Source: UBA9732 sp045116915
GTDB taxonomy: Bacteria > Spirochaetota > Spirochaetia > Sphaerochaetales > Sphaerochaetaceae
Assembly (NCBI GenBank): GCA_045116915.1
Contig: JBGUMQ010000017.1
Location: forward strand, 1-64,000
Direction of reading: 5' to 3'
Length of the DNA: 64,000 nucleotides
Translations under genes and position numbers: made by a program
Notes under the pieces: model-generated
Seen by the model: the letters and a program-made list of their open reading frames with translations, nothing else
Told to the model about the DNA's origin: nothing
The model's database searches: none
Shown here: piece by piece, positions 43,555 to 52,627 of the stretch
How positions within the stretch are numbered: position 1 is the stretch's first letter
Layout of the letters: every line of letters begins with the position of its first letter

Positions 43555-44709
43555 TCAGGCCTCGAGGGAGGGCGATGAAAGTGTTTTCCTCCACGCCACG
43601 CAGAGCACCGCGGCCAACGCAGGGAAGACCGAGTATATGGCGAACAGGTTGCCGTATCCCAGATAATCGATTATGAAGCCGCCTGCGAATGCCCCTATCA
43701 TCTCGGGGAAATTGGTGGCGATTGCCCAGTAGAAGCTCTGTCCCAGAGAATAATGCGCAGGACTGACATTCTGGGCTATGAACTTGGCCACACCGATATG
43801 GAGTGCTCCGAACGTCAGCGCATGCAGGCACTGTCCGATCACGAACGCCACCATGTTCGGGAACAGGTAGTAGATCAGAAGCCTCGCCGCAAGGCCTATG
43901 AACGACAGGAGTATCATGGTGTACGCCGATATGCAGCCCTTCTGAAGCAGCCGTCCTCCGAAGAGTATCATCAGGAACTCGCAGAATGCGCCTATGGCGA
44001 AGTACAGCACGAAACTGCCGCCCAGTCCAAGCACCTCCATCATGTACGACGACAGGAGCTTCTCGATTATCGCCTGGGAGATCCTGGAAAGCCCCACGAG
44101 GAACATCATCATGTAGAACTTGCGGCTGAACACATCCAGCCTGAAACGGGTCTTCTCCTGCTGGCCCACGTCCCTGATGTCCTCGGGGATGAAGACCGCG
44201 GAGATGGCGAACGCCAGGCACACCAGGCCCGCGACAAGACAGATCGACCTGTTGTCCGTTCCATCGGGGATCCCTGTCAGTCCGAACACCACGAGGAACA
44301 CGATGTAGCTCATGGTCCCCATGGACCTTATGAATCCGTATTTGGAGGCATCCCCCTTCAGCAGACGGGTCTCGTATCCGTCGACCAGCGGATGCGCCGA
44401 CCAGAAGATGCCGGAGGCGATGGAGTACGACACGATCGTGATGAAAAGCGAACCGGAAAGGGCCGCCGGAACGAAAGCAACAGAGCTCAGCAGCCCGAGC
44501 ACTATCAGGATGAGCTTTGTCCTGCGTGTCCTGTCGGAAAGCATGCCTATCAGGACGGGGAAGAAGACCGTGACCAGCTGTCCCACAGCCAGGATGATGC
44601 CGATGAGCGAATGCGAATAGCCCTTGTTCCTGAAGATCACCTGGACATAGGGGGAAAGGGCTGCGGTTGTCGCCTGATTGAATATGCAGAGCAGAAGAAG
44701 CCGTGACAC
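43555..44709 (-). CDS. MFS transporter
   Basis: About 384 residues from GTG at 44709, the only plausible in-frame start before helix 1; no ribosome site, so the start is uncertain. Around 11-12 hydrophobic segments are visible, with the MFS loop motif GMLSDRTRRTKLIL between helices 2 and 3 and PALAAVLCVAWRKTLS at the end. It resembles the LacY/nucleoside symporter-like branch (PPP/MFS_1_like; ASGIFWSAHPLVDGYETRLL). Substrate unknown. Confidence 0.8.
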   Translation of the reverse strand: MSRLLLLCIFNQATTAALSPYVQVIFRNKGYSHSLIGIILAVGQLVTVFFPVLIGMLSDRTRRTKLILIVLGLLSSVAFVPAALSGSLFITIVSYSIASGIFWSAHPLVDGYETRLLKGDASKYGFIRSMGTMSYIVFLVVFGLTGIPDGTDNRSICLVAGLVCLAFAISAVFIPEDIRDVGQQEKTRFRLDVFSRKFYMMMFLVGLSRISQAIIEKLLSSYMMEVLGLGGSFVLYFAIGAFCEFLMILFGGRLLQKGCISAYTMILLSFIGLAARLLIYYLFPNMVAFVIGQCLHALTFGALHIGVAKFIAQNVSPAHYSLGQSFYWAIATNFPEMIGAFAGGFIIDYLGYGNLFAIYSVFPALAAVLCVAWRKTLSSPSLEA

Positions 44710-44757
44710 ACCAGCAATTATGGCGATTTCACCGGTTCTTGTATATATGGATGAACA

Positions 44758-44786
44758 CGAAGGCCGCCCCATGGGAGCGGCCTTCG
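44758..44786 (-). terminator. GC-rich hairpin after the UgpC-like gene
   Basis: CGAAGGCCGC and GCGGCCTTCG arms around 44758-44786 form a strong stem between the ATPase stop and the MFS start on the minus strand. No long T-run follows, so termination may be partial. Confidence 0.5.
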
Positions 44787-44806
44787 GATATAAGTCGATA
44801 GGTTTG

Positions 44807-45901
44807 TCAGCGGATGACCAGTTCTGTCTGGAGATCGAAGAACTTCGCCTTCTCCATGTTGGGAGCAAGGGAAACGCTCTCGCCGACCTTGACGACGACA
44901 TTGGGATCGATCTTACCGGTGATCTGGTTCCTTGCCGTGGCGACAAAGACATGTGTCTCTGCTCCGAGGGGCTCGACAACAGCGACCTTTCCGTCGATTG
45001 TCTTGCCGTCGGTTGCCTTGGTCTCATAGGCGACGTCTTCCGGGCGGATACCGAATGTGACCTGCTTGCCGACATAGGGCTTGAGGATCTTCGCCTGCTC
45101 GGCTGTGACCTTCAGGCGGAAATCGCCCTCGTTCACATAGATGTCGTCATCGGCAGCCTGGACATCACAGACCATGAAGTTCATGGGTGGCGATCCGATG
45201 AAGCCTGCGACGAACTTGTTGTCCGGATCGTTGTACAGCTCAAGCGGTCCGCCGATCTGCTGGATGACACCGAGCTTCATGACGACGATCTTGTCGGCCA
45301 TCGTGAGTGCCTCGACCTGGTCGTGTGTGACGTAGATCATTGTTGCCTGGAGTCTGTGGTGCAGACCCGAGATCTCGGCTCTCATCTGGACACGCAGCTT
45401 TGCATCGAGGTTTGAAAGCGGCTCATCGAAAAGGAAGACCTTGGGCTTTCTGACGATGGCTCTTCCGACTGCGACACGCTGTCTCTGTCCACCGGACAGT
45501 GCCTTGGGCTTTCTGTCGAGCAGTTCCTCGATGTCGAGGATCTTGGCTGCCTCGCGGACACGGGCATCGATCTCTTCCTTCGGGAATTTGCGGATCTTGA
45601 GTCCGAATGCCATGTTGTCGTAGACAGTCATGTGCGGGTACAGAGCATAGTTCTGGAAGACCATTGCAATGTCTCTGTCTTTCGGCGGGACGTCGTTGAC
45701 GAGCTTTCCGTCGATGTAAAGTTCTCCGCTGGAAATGTCTTCCAGTCCGGCGACCATACGGAGGGTGGTTGACTTACCGCATCCTGAAGGACCGACAAGT
45801 ACGACGAATTCCTTGTCTTTGATCTCGATGTTGACATCATTGACAGCCTTCACACCACCGTCGTAGATCTTGCAGATGTGTTTCAACAATACTTCTGCCA
45901 T
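44807..45901 (-). CDS. Sugar ABC transporter ATPase, MalK/UgpC/MsmX type
   Basis: A 364-residue ATPase: Walker A LVGPSGCGKSTTLRM, ALSGGQRQRVAVGRAIV signature, VFLFDEPLSNLDAKLR Walker B, and the C-terminal MalK-type regulatory OB fold (FVAGFIGSPPMNFM, FGIRPEDVAYE). It is not next to permease genes, as with MsmX, a shared ATPase serving several carbohydrate importers. Strong ribosome site GGAGG 6 nt upstream of the ATG. Confidence 0.94.
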   Translation of the reverse strand: MAEVLLKHICKIYDGGVKAVNDVNIEIKDKEFVVLVGPSGCGKSTTLRMVAGLEDISSGELYIDGKLVNDVPPKDRDIAMVFQNYALYPHMTVYDNMAFGLKIRKFPKEEIDARVREAAKILDIEELLDRKPKALSGGQRQRVAVGRAIVRKPKVFLFDEPLSNLDAKLRVQMRAEISGLHHRLQATMIYVTHDQVEALTMADKIVVMKLGVIQQIGGPLELYNDPDNKFVAGFIGSPPMNFMVCDVQAADDDIYVNEGDFRLKVTAEQAKILKPYVGKQVTFGIRPEDVAYETKATDGKTIDGKVAVVEPLGAETHVFVATARNQITGKIDPNVVVKVGESVSLAPNMEKAKFFDLQTELVIR

Positions 45902-45985
45902 AGAAACCTCCGAGGTTTTATCTTATTCAAAACAAGGATACTACGCGCAAAGGGATCCTGTAAAGGAAAACTTCAGGAAAACCTG

Positions 45986-46696
45986 TCAATCGTGGTGCTT
46001 GGAGAGGTATTTCTCCACGATCCTCGTTCCCGGGTCCAGCTTGCAGACCACGGCATGGCAAAGGACGGCCAGCCCCAGGCCGCCGAGGATGTCCACGAAG
46101 TAGTGCTGCTTGGTGAGCACGGTGGACATGCAGACCAGGACCGTCATCACGATCGCGGCGGTCTTCACACCCCTGCTTATGTTGTCTGCTTTCCTGACAC
46201 CCAGATAGCAGAACATGCTGACAGAGCAGTGGAACGACGGGAACAGGCACAGGCCGACATCGAGGCCGTCGTTGCCGTATATGAGCCTGAGGATCCAGTT
46301 GAGCAGCCCCGGTCCCTGGACGGCTTCGATCACGCCCTCGGCGGTCCTGTCGATGTACGTGGGCATGAAGGCGAAGAAAAGGAAGCCGATGACGCTGGCG
46401 AGCATGAACGAGCAGATGTAGTTGATGTAGTTCTTCCTGTCCGTGGCCGAGATTATGAACATGTAGATGAACCAGCCCGCGAACGATACGACGTATATGA
46501 TTATGAAGACCTTGACCAGGGGAATCCTGTCGTCTATGAACGGGATCTTGGGGGAAAAGGCACGTTTGTCCGTACCTGTGAGTGCACTGACCTCAGGGCC
46601 CAGCAGGTACAGTCCGTACGAGAAGGCATATAGGAAAAAGGTCACGGGCCATCCGATGGGAGGGATTTTCTTCAACAGTTCTGCAAGTCTTTTCAT
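45986..46696 (-). CDS. PAP2-superfamily membrane phosphatase (inositolphosphotransferase-like)
   Basis: A 236-residue protein with about six membrane segments. The Aur1/Ipt1-like PAP2_3 motifs are LFPSFHCSVSMFCYLG (first His) and LTKQHYFVDILGGLGLA (HxxxD). It likely moves phosphate or phospho-head groups on lipids at the membrane outer face. ATG at 46696 gives MKRLAELLKKIPPIGWPVTFF; no ribosome site is seen, but TAATAT lies 13 nt upstream, so the leader would be very short. Confidence 0.8.
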   Translation of the reverse strand: MKRLAELLKKIPPIGWPVTFFLYAFSYGLYLLGPEVSALTGTDKRAFSPKIPFIDDRIPLVKVFIIIYVVSFAGWFIYMFIISATDRKNYINYICSFMLASVIGFLFFAFMPTYIDRTAEGVIEAVQGPGLLNWILRLIYGNDGLDVGLCLFPSFHCSVSMFCYLGVRKADNISRGVKTAAIVMTVLVCMSTVLTKQHYFVDILGGLGLAVLCHAVVCKLDPGTRIVEKYLSKHHD

Positions 46697-46758
46697 ATCC
46701 GGAGAGAGGATATTACAAATGTTCCTTTTGGACAACACGCCAGTCGGGAACAAATGGT

Positions 46759-46787
46759 TTGTAAACCGACGATGACGCGACTATAAT
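46759..46787 (+). promoter_or_regulatory. Promoter of the poly-lysine membrane protein gene
   Basis: TTGTAA, 17 nt, TATAAT: near consensus, about 50 nt before the ATG at 46839, with AAGGAG as ribosome site. Confidence 0.7.
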
Positions 46788-46838
46788 GATACCGATGCGG
46801 TTCCGTTACGGAACACGGGACATGAAGGAGAATCCGCC

Positions 46839-48065
46839 ATGGAACAACAGGAACAGAAAAAGAAGAAAAAGAAGAGAACCGGAATCCACTCCTTGACTCT
46901 TGAAAGCGACATCAGATACAGGGGTCCGCTGTCCTCCAGGGAATTCAAGATAATCGGATGGCTGTGCATAGTCCTTTCACAGGTGATCGTCATGATGAAG
47001 CTTGGAGGGAGGATAAGCCCCGTACTGAGCCAGAGATTCGCCGGTTCGTATCCCGCACTGGAAACCATCGCGTCCATGGCGCTCCCGTTCCTGCTCATGT
47101 ACAACTTCGCGGTGATGCTCGACAACCGCAAGAGCTACAGGGACCAGCTGTTCTCCAACGGCGCATTGATGCTGTCGTTCTTCCTGCTGTTCTTCCTGTT
47201 CTTCTACCATTTCGTACTGGGCTCCTTCGAGGCCCTCGGCGACGGTACGATGAAATTCACCCCTGTGGCCATGAAGATGTTCAGGTCGGTCTCGCCCAAG
47301 GGCTTCTTCTGCTTCAACATCTTCGTCGACCTGTTCCTGTGCTCGCTCTTCATGTTCTTCATCAACTACAGGCCCTCGAAATACTTCCAGGGGAAGAAGC
47401 TGATCGTTTTCAGGCTCATGACCATCCTTCCCCTGCTGTATGAAATCGCCTCCATTGTACTGAAGTGGTATTGCGCAAGCGGTGCGATCGACCTGCCGTT
47501 CTTCGTGTTCCCCCTGCTCACCGTCAAGCCGCCCATGACATTCATCGTCTTCATGATCCTCACGTTCTTCGTCAAGAGGCGTGAGCGCAGGTTCCTGAAA
47601 CAGGGAGGCACCTATGAGCAATACCAGCTCTTCCTCCAGACGAACCGCAATTCGTTCAGTTTCGCCGTCTTCTCGGCCATAATCCTGTTCGTCGCCGGTC
47701 TGCTGGACCTCCTCATCGCAGTGTTCATACCGGTATTGCAGGCAATCGCAAGCGAGGACCATGACGCGATGCTCCAGGCCATGCTCAAACAGGTGCTCGC
47801 AATCGGAATCGGGGAATCGGTACAGCTGGCCTTCCTGTCTCCGGTCATGCTTCTTTTCTCGTACACCAGAAAGCGTTCGAACCCCAGGCTGGATGTCCTG
47901 ATCCCCGTCTTCGCGATCGTGCTGATACTCCTCGTAATCCTGCAGAGCTTCAACCAGATCATGCACGTGCTTCCGTTCAGCGGCAAGGTCAATTTCCAGA
48001 ACCTGATGGAAATGATAGAGGGAGTAGGAGCACAGTTGCCGGAGATGCTGACGATGGCGCAATGA
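46839..48065 (+). CDS. Polytopic membrane protein of unknown function with lysine-rich N-terminus
   Basis: A 408-residue protein beginning MEQQEQKKKKKKRTG, followed by about eight hydrophobic segments (GWLCIVLSQVIVMMKL, LSFFLLFFLFFYHFVLG, FAVFSAIILFVAGLLDLLIA and others). The basic start probably stays cytoplasmic. No family is recognised. It has a near-consensus promoter and a good ribosome site, so it is probably well expressed. It stands alone between the PAP2 gene and the convergent cytochrome maturation genes. Confidence 0.7.
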   Translation: MEQQEQKKKKKKRTGIHSLTLESDIRYRGPLSSREFKIIGWLCIVLSQVIVMMKLGGRISPVLSQRFAGSYPALETIASMALPFLLMYNFAVMLDNRKSYRDQLFSNGALMLSFFLLFFLFFYHFVLGSFEALGDGTMKFTPVAMKMFRSVSPKGFFCFNIFVDLFLCSLFMFFINYRPSKYFQGKKLIVFRLMTILPLLYEIASIVLKWYCASGAIDLPFFVFPLLTVKPPMTFIVFMILTFFVKRRERRFLKQGGTYEQYQLFLQTNRNSFSFAVFSAIILFVAGLLDLLIAVFIPVLQAIASEDHDAMLQAMLKQVLAIGIGESVQLAFLSPVMLLFSYTRKRSNPRLDVLIPVFAIVLILLVILQSFNQIMHVLPFSGKVNFQNLMEMIEGVGAQLPEMLTMAQ

Positions 48066-48069
48066 CGCA

Positions 48070-48089
48070 GGTTCCTCTTCGGAGGAACC
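48070..48089. terminator. TTCG-tetraloop hairpin between convergent genes
   Basis: GGTTCCTC-TTCG-GAGGAACC, 8-bp stem, located 4 nt after the membrane protein stop and 23 nt after (on the other strand) the ccsA stop. No T-run in either direction; same design as the hairpin at 8991. Confidence 0.45.
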
Positions 48090-48111
48090 CTGACAACATC
48101 CTATCGTTCTA

Positions 48112-48927
48112 CTACCTGTAGCTGTGGATTCCGGGGATCAGCGTGTTCACACCGATGTAGGTGAACAGCACGCATACGAACCCGGCCACGGCGAATATGG
48201 CCGCGGACCTGCCCTTGTATCCGCGCCTGATGCGCAGATGCAGATACACCGCGTAGATCAGCCACGTGATGAGCGACCATGTTTCCTTGGGATCCCACGA
48301 CCAGTAGCTTCCCCATGCACGCTCGGCCCAGATGGCGCCGGTGACGATCGTGAATGTAAGGAACAGCATGCCCAGGGCGACGCTGCGGTATTCGATCATG
48401 TCCAGCTTCTGCCTGTCGGGGATGTGCTGGTCCAGAAAGCCGTGTTCCTTGAGCCTGTCGCGCAGGAGGAAGATGATCCCCAGCACAAAGGAGACCCCGA
48501 ACGCACCGTACGCGATTATGGCGGTCGATACATGGAAGCCCAGCCATCCAGAACGCAGGGCGGGCATGAGCTGGCGGACCTCCTTGCTCTGCATGGCCGC
48601 ATAGCCGATCATCAGGAACATCACGGGGGAGATGAACGCTCCCATGACATGGAATCCGAACCGGATGATGAACACTATCGAAAGCAGGCAAAGACCCCAT
48701 GCGAACGACGTGGCGAACTCGTACTGGTTGGTCAGGGGAAGTCTACCCGCCCCTATCCCCCTGCATATTATCGCGGCGGTATGAAGCACGAATCCGAAAA
48801 TCTGGATGCCCAAAGCCACCTTGGCGATGACTTCCTTCTTTGCGGCGATATAAATGAAATACGCGATCATCGACGCGAAGTAGGATATCATTACTATTGT
48901 GAACAAAGTGTTTTCAACCTGAAGCAT
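48112..48927 (-). CDS. ccsA: Cytochrome c biogenesis protein CcsA/ResC (System II)
   Basis: A 271-residue membrane protein with about eight helices. The heme-handling tryptophan-rich WWD segment WGSYWSWDPKETWS is complete and flanked by His residues (PLTNQYEFATSF upstream; YLHLRI after). With ResB it exports heme and ligates it to CxxCH (and CxxCK) motifs of periplasmic cytochromes. The start overlaps the resB stop by 14 nt. It is the last gene of the rnf-nrfA operon, which ties it to maturation of the NrfA domain. Confidence 0.95.
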   Translation of the reverse strand: MLQVENTLFTIVMISYFASMIAYFIYIAAKKEVIAKVALGIQIFGFVLHTAAIICRGIGAGRLPLTNQYEFATSFAWGLCLLSIVFIIRFGFHVMGAFISPVMFLMIGYAAMQSKEVRQLMPALRSGWLGFHVSTAIIAYGAFGVSFVLGIIFLLRDRLKEHGFLDQHIPDRQKLDMIEYRSVALGMLFLTFTIVTGAIWAERAWGSYWSWDPKETWSLITWLIYAVYLHLRIRRGYKGRSAAIFAVAGFVCVLFTYIGVNTLIPGIHSYR

Positions 48928-49978
48928 CTTCTTCCTTCCTCCTGGGCGGCCTCACATAGAAACTGATGATAAGCCCGACCATGACCACAAGCCCTCCTGC
49001 GAAGGCAAGTGGTGTGAACGAGTCCCTCTTGATCTGGATCAGCGTATAGTTCTGCGGGTCCGAGAATGTGACTTCGTAGTCGTCTATCTTCAGGACCTCA
49101 TCCTGCATGAGAACATTCATGCCTATCATCCGGCCCTGGTAGTAGACGGAATACAGATAACCCGGATTGCTGATGGCGGATGAAAGCGTTGTCGGCCCGT
49201 ATCCCTGGACAAGCTGGTAATCCGGGTAGAACGCGTTGAGCATGACAACCAGATCCGGGTTGTCGGCCACGCTGATGTAGTCGCCTGCACACACGACATC
49301 GTGCTGCAGCTGCTCACCGCCCCTGCGGATGTCGATTCCCGCAGCCCATCCCGTGGAGTTCTGATAGAACCTCAGTCCGAACAGATCGGCGGGGTTGTTC
49401 ACACTCACCTGTGCGCTGCTGCCTTCGGAGCTGCGGCCGATATCGTAGACCGTGATGTCCGAGGTATACTGTTCCACCGTATCATCATCCCGAAGGCCTA
49501 TGGAGAAGTCGTTTATCGTGAGGACAAGTCCCGTGTCCCCTATCGCCATGGTCTGTCCCGGAACCCCGTATACGGTGTATTCCTTATAGGTCATCTGGCC
49601 CAGACTGTAGCCCAGTATCAGCAGCAGCACACCCACATGCGTTATCCAGGCGCCCCAACAGCCCAGCTTCGCCCTGGCCGTGCTCTCCTTCCGTGTCCTT
49701 CCGATCAGTCTTGGAAGCCTGACCACGTTGCACAGAAGCAGGTTCAGGCAGAGGAAGCCGCTTATGAGTATGAAATACCAGCTGTGGAAGACATCATCCA
49801 GGCGCAGGGCCATTATCAGGCCGCCCGTACGCTCGCCGTATTGGGCCGCGTACCAGGCCGATGACTGGTTCTGGGTCACGAAACTGCCCGCAAAGCACAC
49901 CAGAACCAGGACCACCAGCAAAATGATGGCGAACTTCATCGAGGAGATGAATCTGAAAAGCCTCCTGAGGAATGACAT
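48914..49978 (-). CDS. resB: Cytochrome c biogenesis protein ResB/Ccs1 (System II)
   Basis: A 354-residue protein: FRFISSMKFAIILLVVLVLVCFAGSFV (helix 1 with the SMKFAI motif typical of ResB), SWYFILISGFLCLNLLLCNVVR (helix 2), GCWGAWITHVGVLLLILGYSLG (helix 3 with conserved His), a large periplasmic domain, and a last helix FAGGLVVMVGLIISFYVRP. It is the partner of CcsA in System II. Its ATG overlaps the NrfA stop by one base (TGATG). A ResA/CcdA thiol pathway is not in the window. Confidence 0.94.
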   Translation of the reverse strand: MSFLRRLFRFISSMKFAIILLVVLVLVCFAGSFVTQNQSSAWYAAQYGERTGGLIMALRLDDVFHSWYFILISGFLCLNLLLCNVVRLPRLIGRTRKESTARAKLGCWGAWITHVGVLLLILGYSLGQMTYKEYTVYGVPGQTMAIGDTGLVLTINDFSIGLRDDDTVEQYTSDITVYDIGRSSEGSSAQVSVNNPADLFGLRFYQNSTGWAAGIDIRRGGEQLQHDVVCAGDYISVADNPDLVVMLNAFYPDYQLVQGYGPTTLSSAISNPGYLYSVYYQGRMIGMNVLMQDEVLKIDDYEVTFSDPQNYTLIQIKRDSFTPLAFAGGLVVMVGLIISFYVRPPRRKEEDASG

Positions 49979-52038
49979 CAGCTCTGAAGCAGTGCCATCG
50001 CCTCTTCGATGCGCTGGTCGGCGACATCAAGGCAATGTGTCGATAGTTCGGAGTTGTGGGCTCCCTCGGAGTTCTCGACATAGCAGAAATCGAAGAACCA
50101 CTGGGCCTCGCGGTGGAGCTTGCGGACGGCGTCCAGCTTCTCCTCCGTCATCTTACCTTCGGAAACGGCGGCTGTCAGCGCATCCTTGAGTCTGGAGAGC
50201 TTGTTGCCGACTTCGGTTTCCCTCTGGGTCACGCGGTCCTGGATCCTGTGGACCATGCTGGCCATGTCGGTGTCGCCATGGCACTGCACGCAGGTGGAGA
50301 GGATCGTCGCATTGGCGAGCGGGCTCTCAAGGTAGTGGCTGTAGTAGACGGTTCCGTCATCGGCCATCTCGATGGCCATGTGGCAGTCCGCGCAGCTGAG
50401 CATGCCCGCGTGCTTTCCCTGGAGGAAGGTCTCGAGCTCCGGATGCTGTGCCTTGAGCTGCCTGGTACCCGTTCCCGGCTGGATCCAGTCGTAGAAGCCG
50501 ACCGACCCGTCAGGCATGACCATGGTGTCGTAATACTCGAGGATGGCCTCGGGAGTCATGGTGGCCACGCTGGAATAGGGCATCATCGTCTCCTTGTCGG
50601 TGGGAGTGAAGTAGTACTCGATATGGCACTGTCCGCACGTCAGCGACGAAAGGTCGATGCCCGCGTAGTCGTCTCCCAGGGCCTTCGCCACATAGGAGTG
50701 CGTGATGTCGAGCTGGCCGCCGTTGCGTGCGCTGGTTCCGTGGCAGTTGTAGCATCCGATGCCCTTCTGCTCCAGCTGGGCGTAGACCTCGTTGAAATCC
50801 ATGGTATAGACGCCGACACCCTGCTCGTTGACGAGTTTGGTGAAGTTGGCGCTCTTGCATGTCAGACAGTTGGCAAGTGCATGCGGACGTGCCGTCGCCG
50901 CCACATCCTCAAGCGTGTACTCATGGCCCCTTGCGCTTCCGTACTCCTTGGCGAAACCGAATCCCTCATAGATGTTCACAAGATAGGGATCCTGCTCGAG
51001 GTAGTCGATTATGATGGTGTTCTTGTCGTTCGCATGCATGGAGGACGAGACATAGGACATCGAGTTCTCGTAGTCGATGTCTTCCCTCGTCAGCGGACCC
51101 AGATCGCCCCTGTTCTTTATATGGTACATGATCTGCGGTCCGAAGATTCCGCCCAGCAGACCTACGGCCGCACAGATTATCACGATCGTGATTATTATTT
51201 TCGATGCTTTCTTCTTCTCCATTGGTAGAACCTCCTTTTCTGCAACGGATGCCTCCGGTGTGATCACCTTGGCCGGACACTTCTCCACACACTTCCCGCA
51301 CTGCGTGCATTTCGCGTAATCCACATGCGCCAGGAAGTTCTCCACGTGGATGGCATCCGATTCGCACTGACGCGTACAGAGCATGCATCCTATGCATCCG
51401 GTCGAGCAGACCTTCTTGACCATCGGGCCCTTGTCCCTGTTGGAACACTGCACGGCCACGTGGTTCGCGGCAGGAATCAGCTCTATCAGGCTCTTGGGAC
51501 ATGCCTTGACACACAGTCCGCAACCCACACATCTGTCGCGGTCGACCACAGCCACCCCGTTCTTCACGACAATGGCATCATTGGGACAAACCGCGGCGCA
51601 GGAACCGAACCCGAGACATCCGTACTCGCACTCGGCGACGTTGATTCCGTTGAGGACCGCACTGCGGCAGTCCCTGATTCCTATGTAGTTGGCCTGGTCG
51701 TGCGTGTACTCGCAGGAGCCCTTGCAGCGTATGAACGCGACCTTCTTCTCCTGTGCCTCCGCGCTGACTCCCATGACCTCGGCGATCCTGTCCGCGGCCG
51801 GCTGACCGCCGACAGGACATCCGTTGGTCGGGGCCTCGCCTTTCGCTATGGCGGCAGCCATCGCATCGCATCCGGCATATCCGCAGGCTCCGCAGTTGTT
51901 GCCCGGCAGGCATTCGCGCACCGCGCTCTCACGCGGGTCGATCTCCACATGGAACTTCTTTCCGGTGTAGACCAGTGCGACTCCGACAATGACACCGACA
52001 ACGGTTATCACTGCGGCGGTGATGATTACTGTACCCAT
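49978..52038 (-). CDS. RnfB electron transport subunit fused in frame to pentaheme nitrite reductase NrfA
   Basis: A 686-residue continuous frame; ATG at 52038 with GAGGGG upstream. Residues 1-270 are RnfB: one N-terminal helix, PGNNCGACGYAGCDAMA, then ferredoxin motifs CVGCGLCVKAC, CIGCMLCTRQC and CTQCGKCVEKC. Residues 273-686 are NrfA: a second membrane helix (KIIITIVIICAAVGLLGG), NCLTCKSANF (the catalytic CxxCK heme, ~391), CYNCH, CGQCHIEYYF with the active-site Tyr, KAQHPELE with a heme/active-site His, CADCHM and CVQCHGD: five hemes. NrfA reduces nitrite to ammonium outside the membrane. By topology RnfB FeS clusters face the cytoplasm and the second helix delivers NrfA to the periplasm, making a possible electron wire. 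An internal ribosome site (51223-51240) may also give free NrfA (414 residues). Confidence 0.93.
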   Translation of the reverse strand: MGTVIITAAVITVVGVIVGVALVYTGKKFHVEIDPRESAVRECLPGNNCGACGYAGCDAMAAAIAKGEAPTNGCPVGGQPAADRIAEVMGVSAEAQEKKVAFIRCKGSCEYTHDQANYIGIRDCRSAVLNGINVAECEYGCLGFGSCAAVCPNDAIVVKNGVAVVDRDRCVGCGLCVKACPKSLIELIPAANHVAVQCSNRDKGPMVKKVCSTGCIGCMLCTRQCESDAIHVENFLAHVDYAKCTQCGKCVEKCPAKVITPEASVAEKEVLPMEKKKASKIIITIVIICAAVGLLGGIFGPQIMYHIKNRGDLGPLTREDIDYENSMSYVSSSMHANDKNTIIIDYLEQDPYLVNIYEGFGFAKEYGSARGHEYTLEDVAATARPHALANCLTCKSANFTKLVNEQGVGVYTMDFNEVYAQLEQKGIGCYNCHGTSARNGGQLDITHSYVAKALGDDYAGIDLSSLTCGQCHIEYYFTPTDKETMMPYSSVATMTPEAILEYYDTMVMPDGSVGFYDWIQPGTGTRQLKAQHPELETFLQGKHAGMLSCADCHMAIEMADDGTVYYSHYLESPLANATILSTCVQCHGDTDMASMVHRIQDRVTQRETEVGNKLSRLKDALTAAVSEGKMTEEKLDAVRKLHREAQWFFDFCYVENSEGAHNSELSTHCLDVADQRIEEAMALLQS
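51220..51240 (-). promoter_or_regulatory. Internal ribosome binding site and ATG for free NrfA
   Basis: Reading on the minus strand, AAAAGGAGGT is followed by seven or eight bases and ATG at 51222, the first codon of MEKKKASKIIITIV. It is inside the uninterrupted RnfB-NrfA frame and as good as any ribosome site in the window. Confidence 0.8.
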
Positions 52039-52048
52039 TTCCACCCCC

Positions 52049-52627
52049 TCAGAAGCTCAGTCCGCCGAAGCCCATGAAGGCTATGGACATGAGTGCCGCG
52101 GAAATGAGGACTATCGGTGCACCGCGTAGCGGGGCCGGCAGGTCCTCTTCCCTGATCCTGACGCGGACACTGGCCAGGAGCACGATGGCGATCGTGAATC
52201 CCAGGGCCGTTCCGAATCCGGAAAGGACACATTCGATGAAATTGTAGCCGTTCTGGACATTGGTCAGAGCCACACCCAGCACGGCACAGTTCGTGGTTAT
52301 CAGAGGAAGGAAGATTCCCAGTGACTTGTAGATCGCAGGGGACTTCTTCTTGAGGAACATCTCGACGATCTGGACAAGGGCCGCGATCACCAGGATGAAG
52401 ACGATGGTCTTCATGAACTCGATTCCGAACGGCTTTAGGACCAGGTCGTAAAGCAGGCTGGCCACGGCTGATGCTATGGTGATGACGAATATGACGGCAG
52501 CGCCCAGCGATGCAGAAGCCTTCATCTGCTTTGAGACCCCCAGGAACGAACAGATTCCCAGGAACTGGTTCAGGACGACGTTGTTTATGAGCGCTCCGCT
52601 CACGATGATGAGGATAAGGGCCTTCAT
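52049..52627 (-). CDS. rnfA: Rnf complex subunit RnfA
   Basis: A 192-residue, six-helix membrane protein: NNVVLNQFLGICSFLGVSKQ (conserved Cys region), TTNCAVLGVAL and FVILVIAALVQIVEMFLKK. RnfA and RnfE form the inverted pair that holds an intramembrane FeS centre and the ion path. It overlaps rnfE (ATGA) and lies 10 nt before rnfB. Confidence 0.96.
   Translation of the reverse strand: MKALILIIVSGALINNVVLNQFLGICSFLGVSKQMKASASLGAAVIFVITIASAVASLLYDLVLKPFGIEFMKTIVFILVIAALVQIVEMFLKKKSPAIYKSLGIFLPLITTNCAVLGVALTNVQNGYNFIECVLSGFGTALGFTIAIVLLASVRVRIREEDLPAPLRGAPIVLISAALMSIAFMGFGGLSF

Noticed and set aside
44710..45075. N-terminal extension of the MFS transporter
   Set aside because: The extra residues are Ser/Arg-rich out-of-frame sequence of the UgpC-like gene and cross its terminator-like hairpin.
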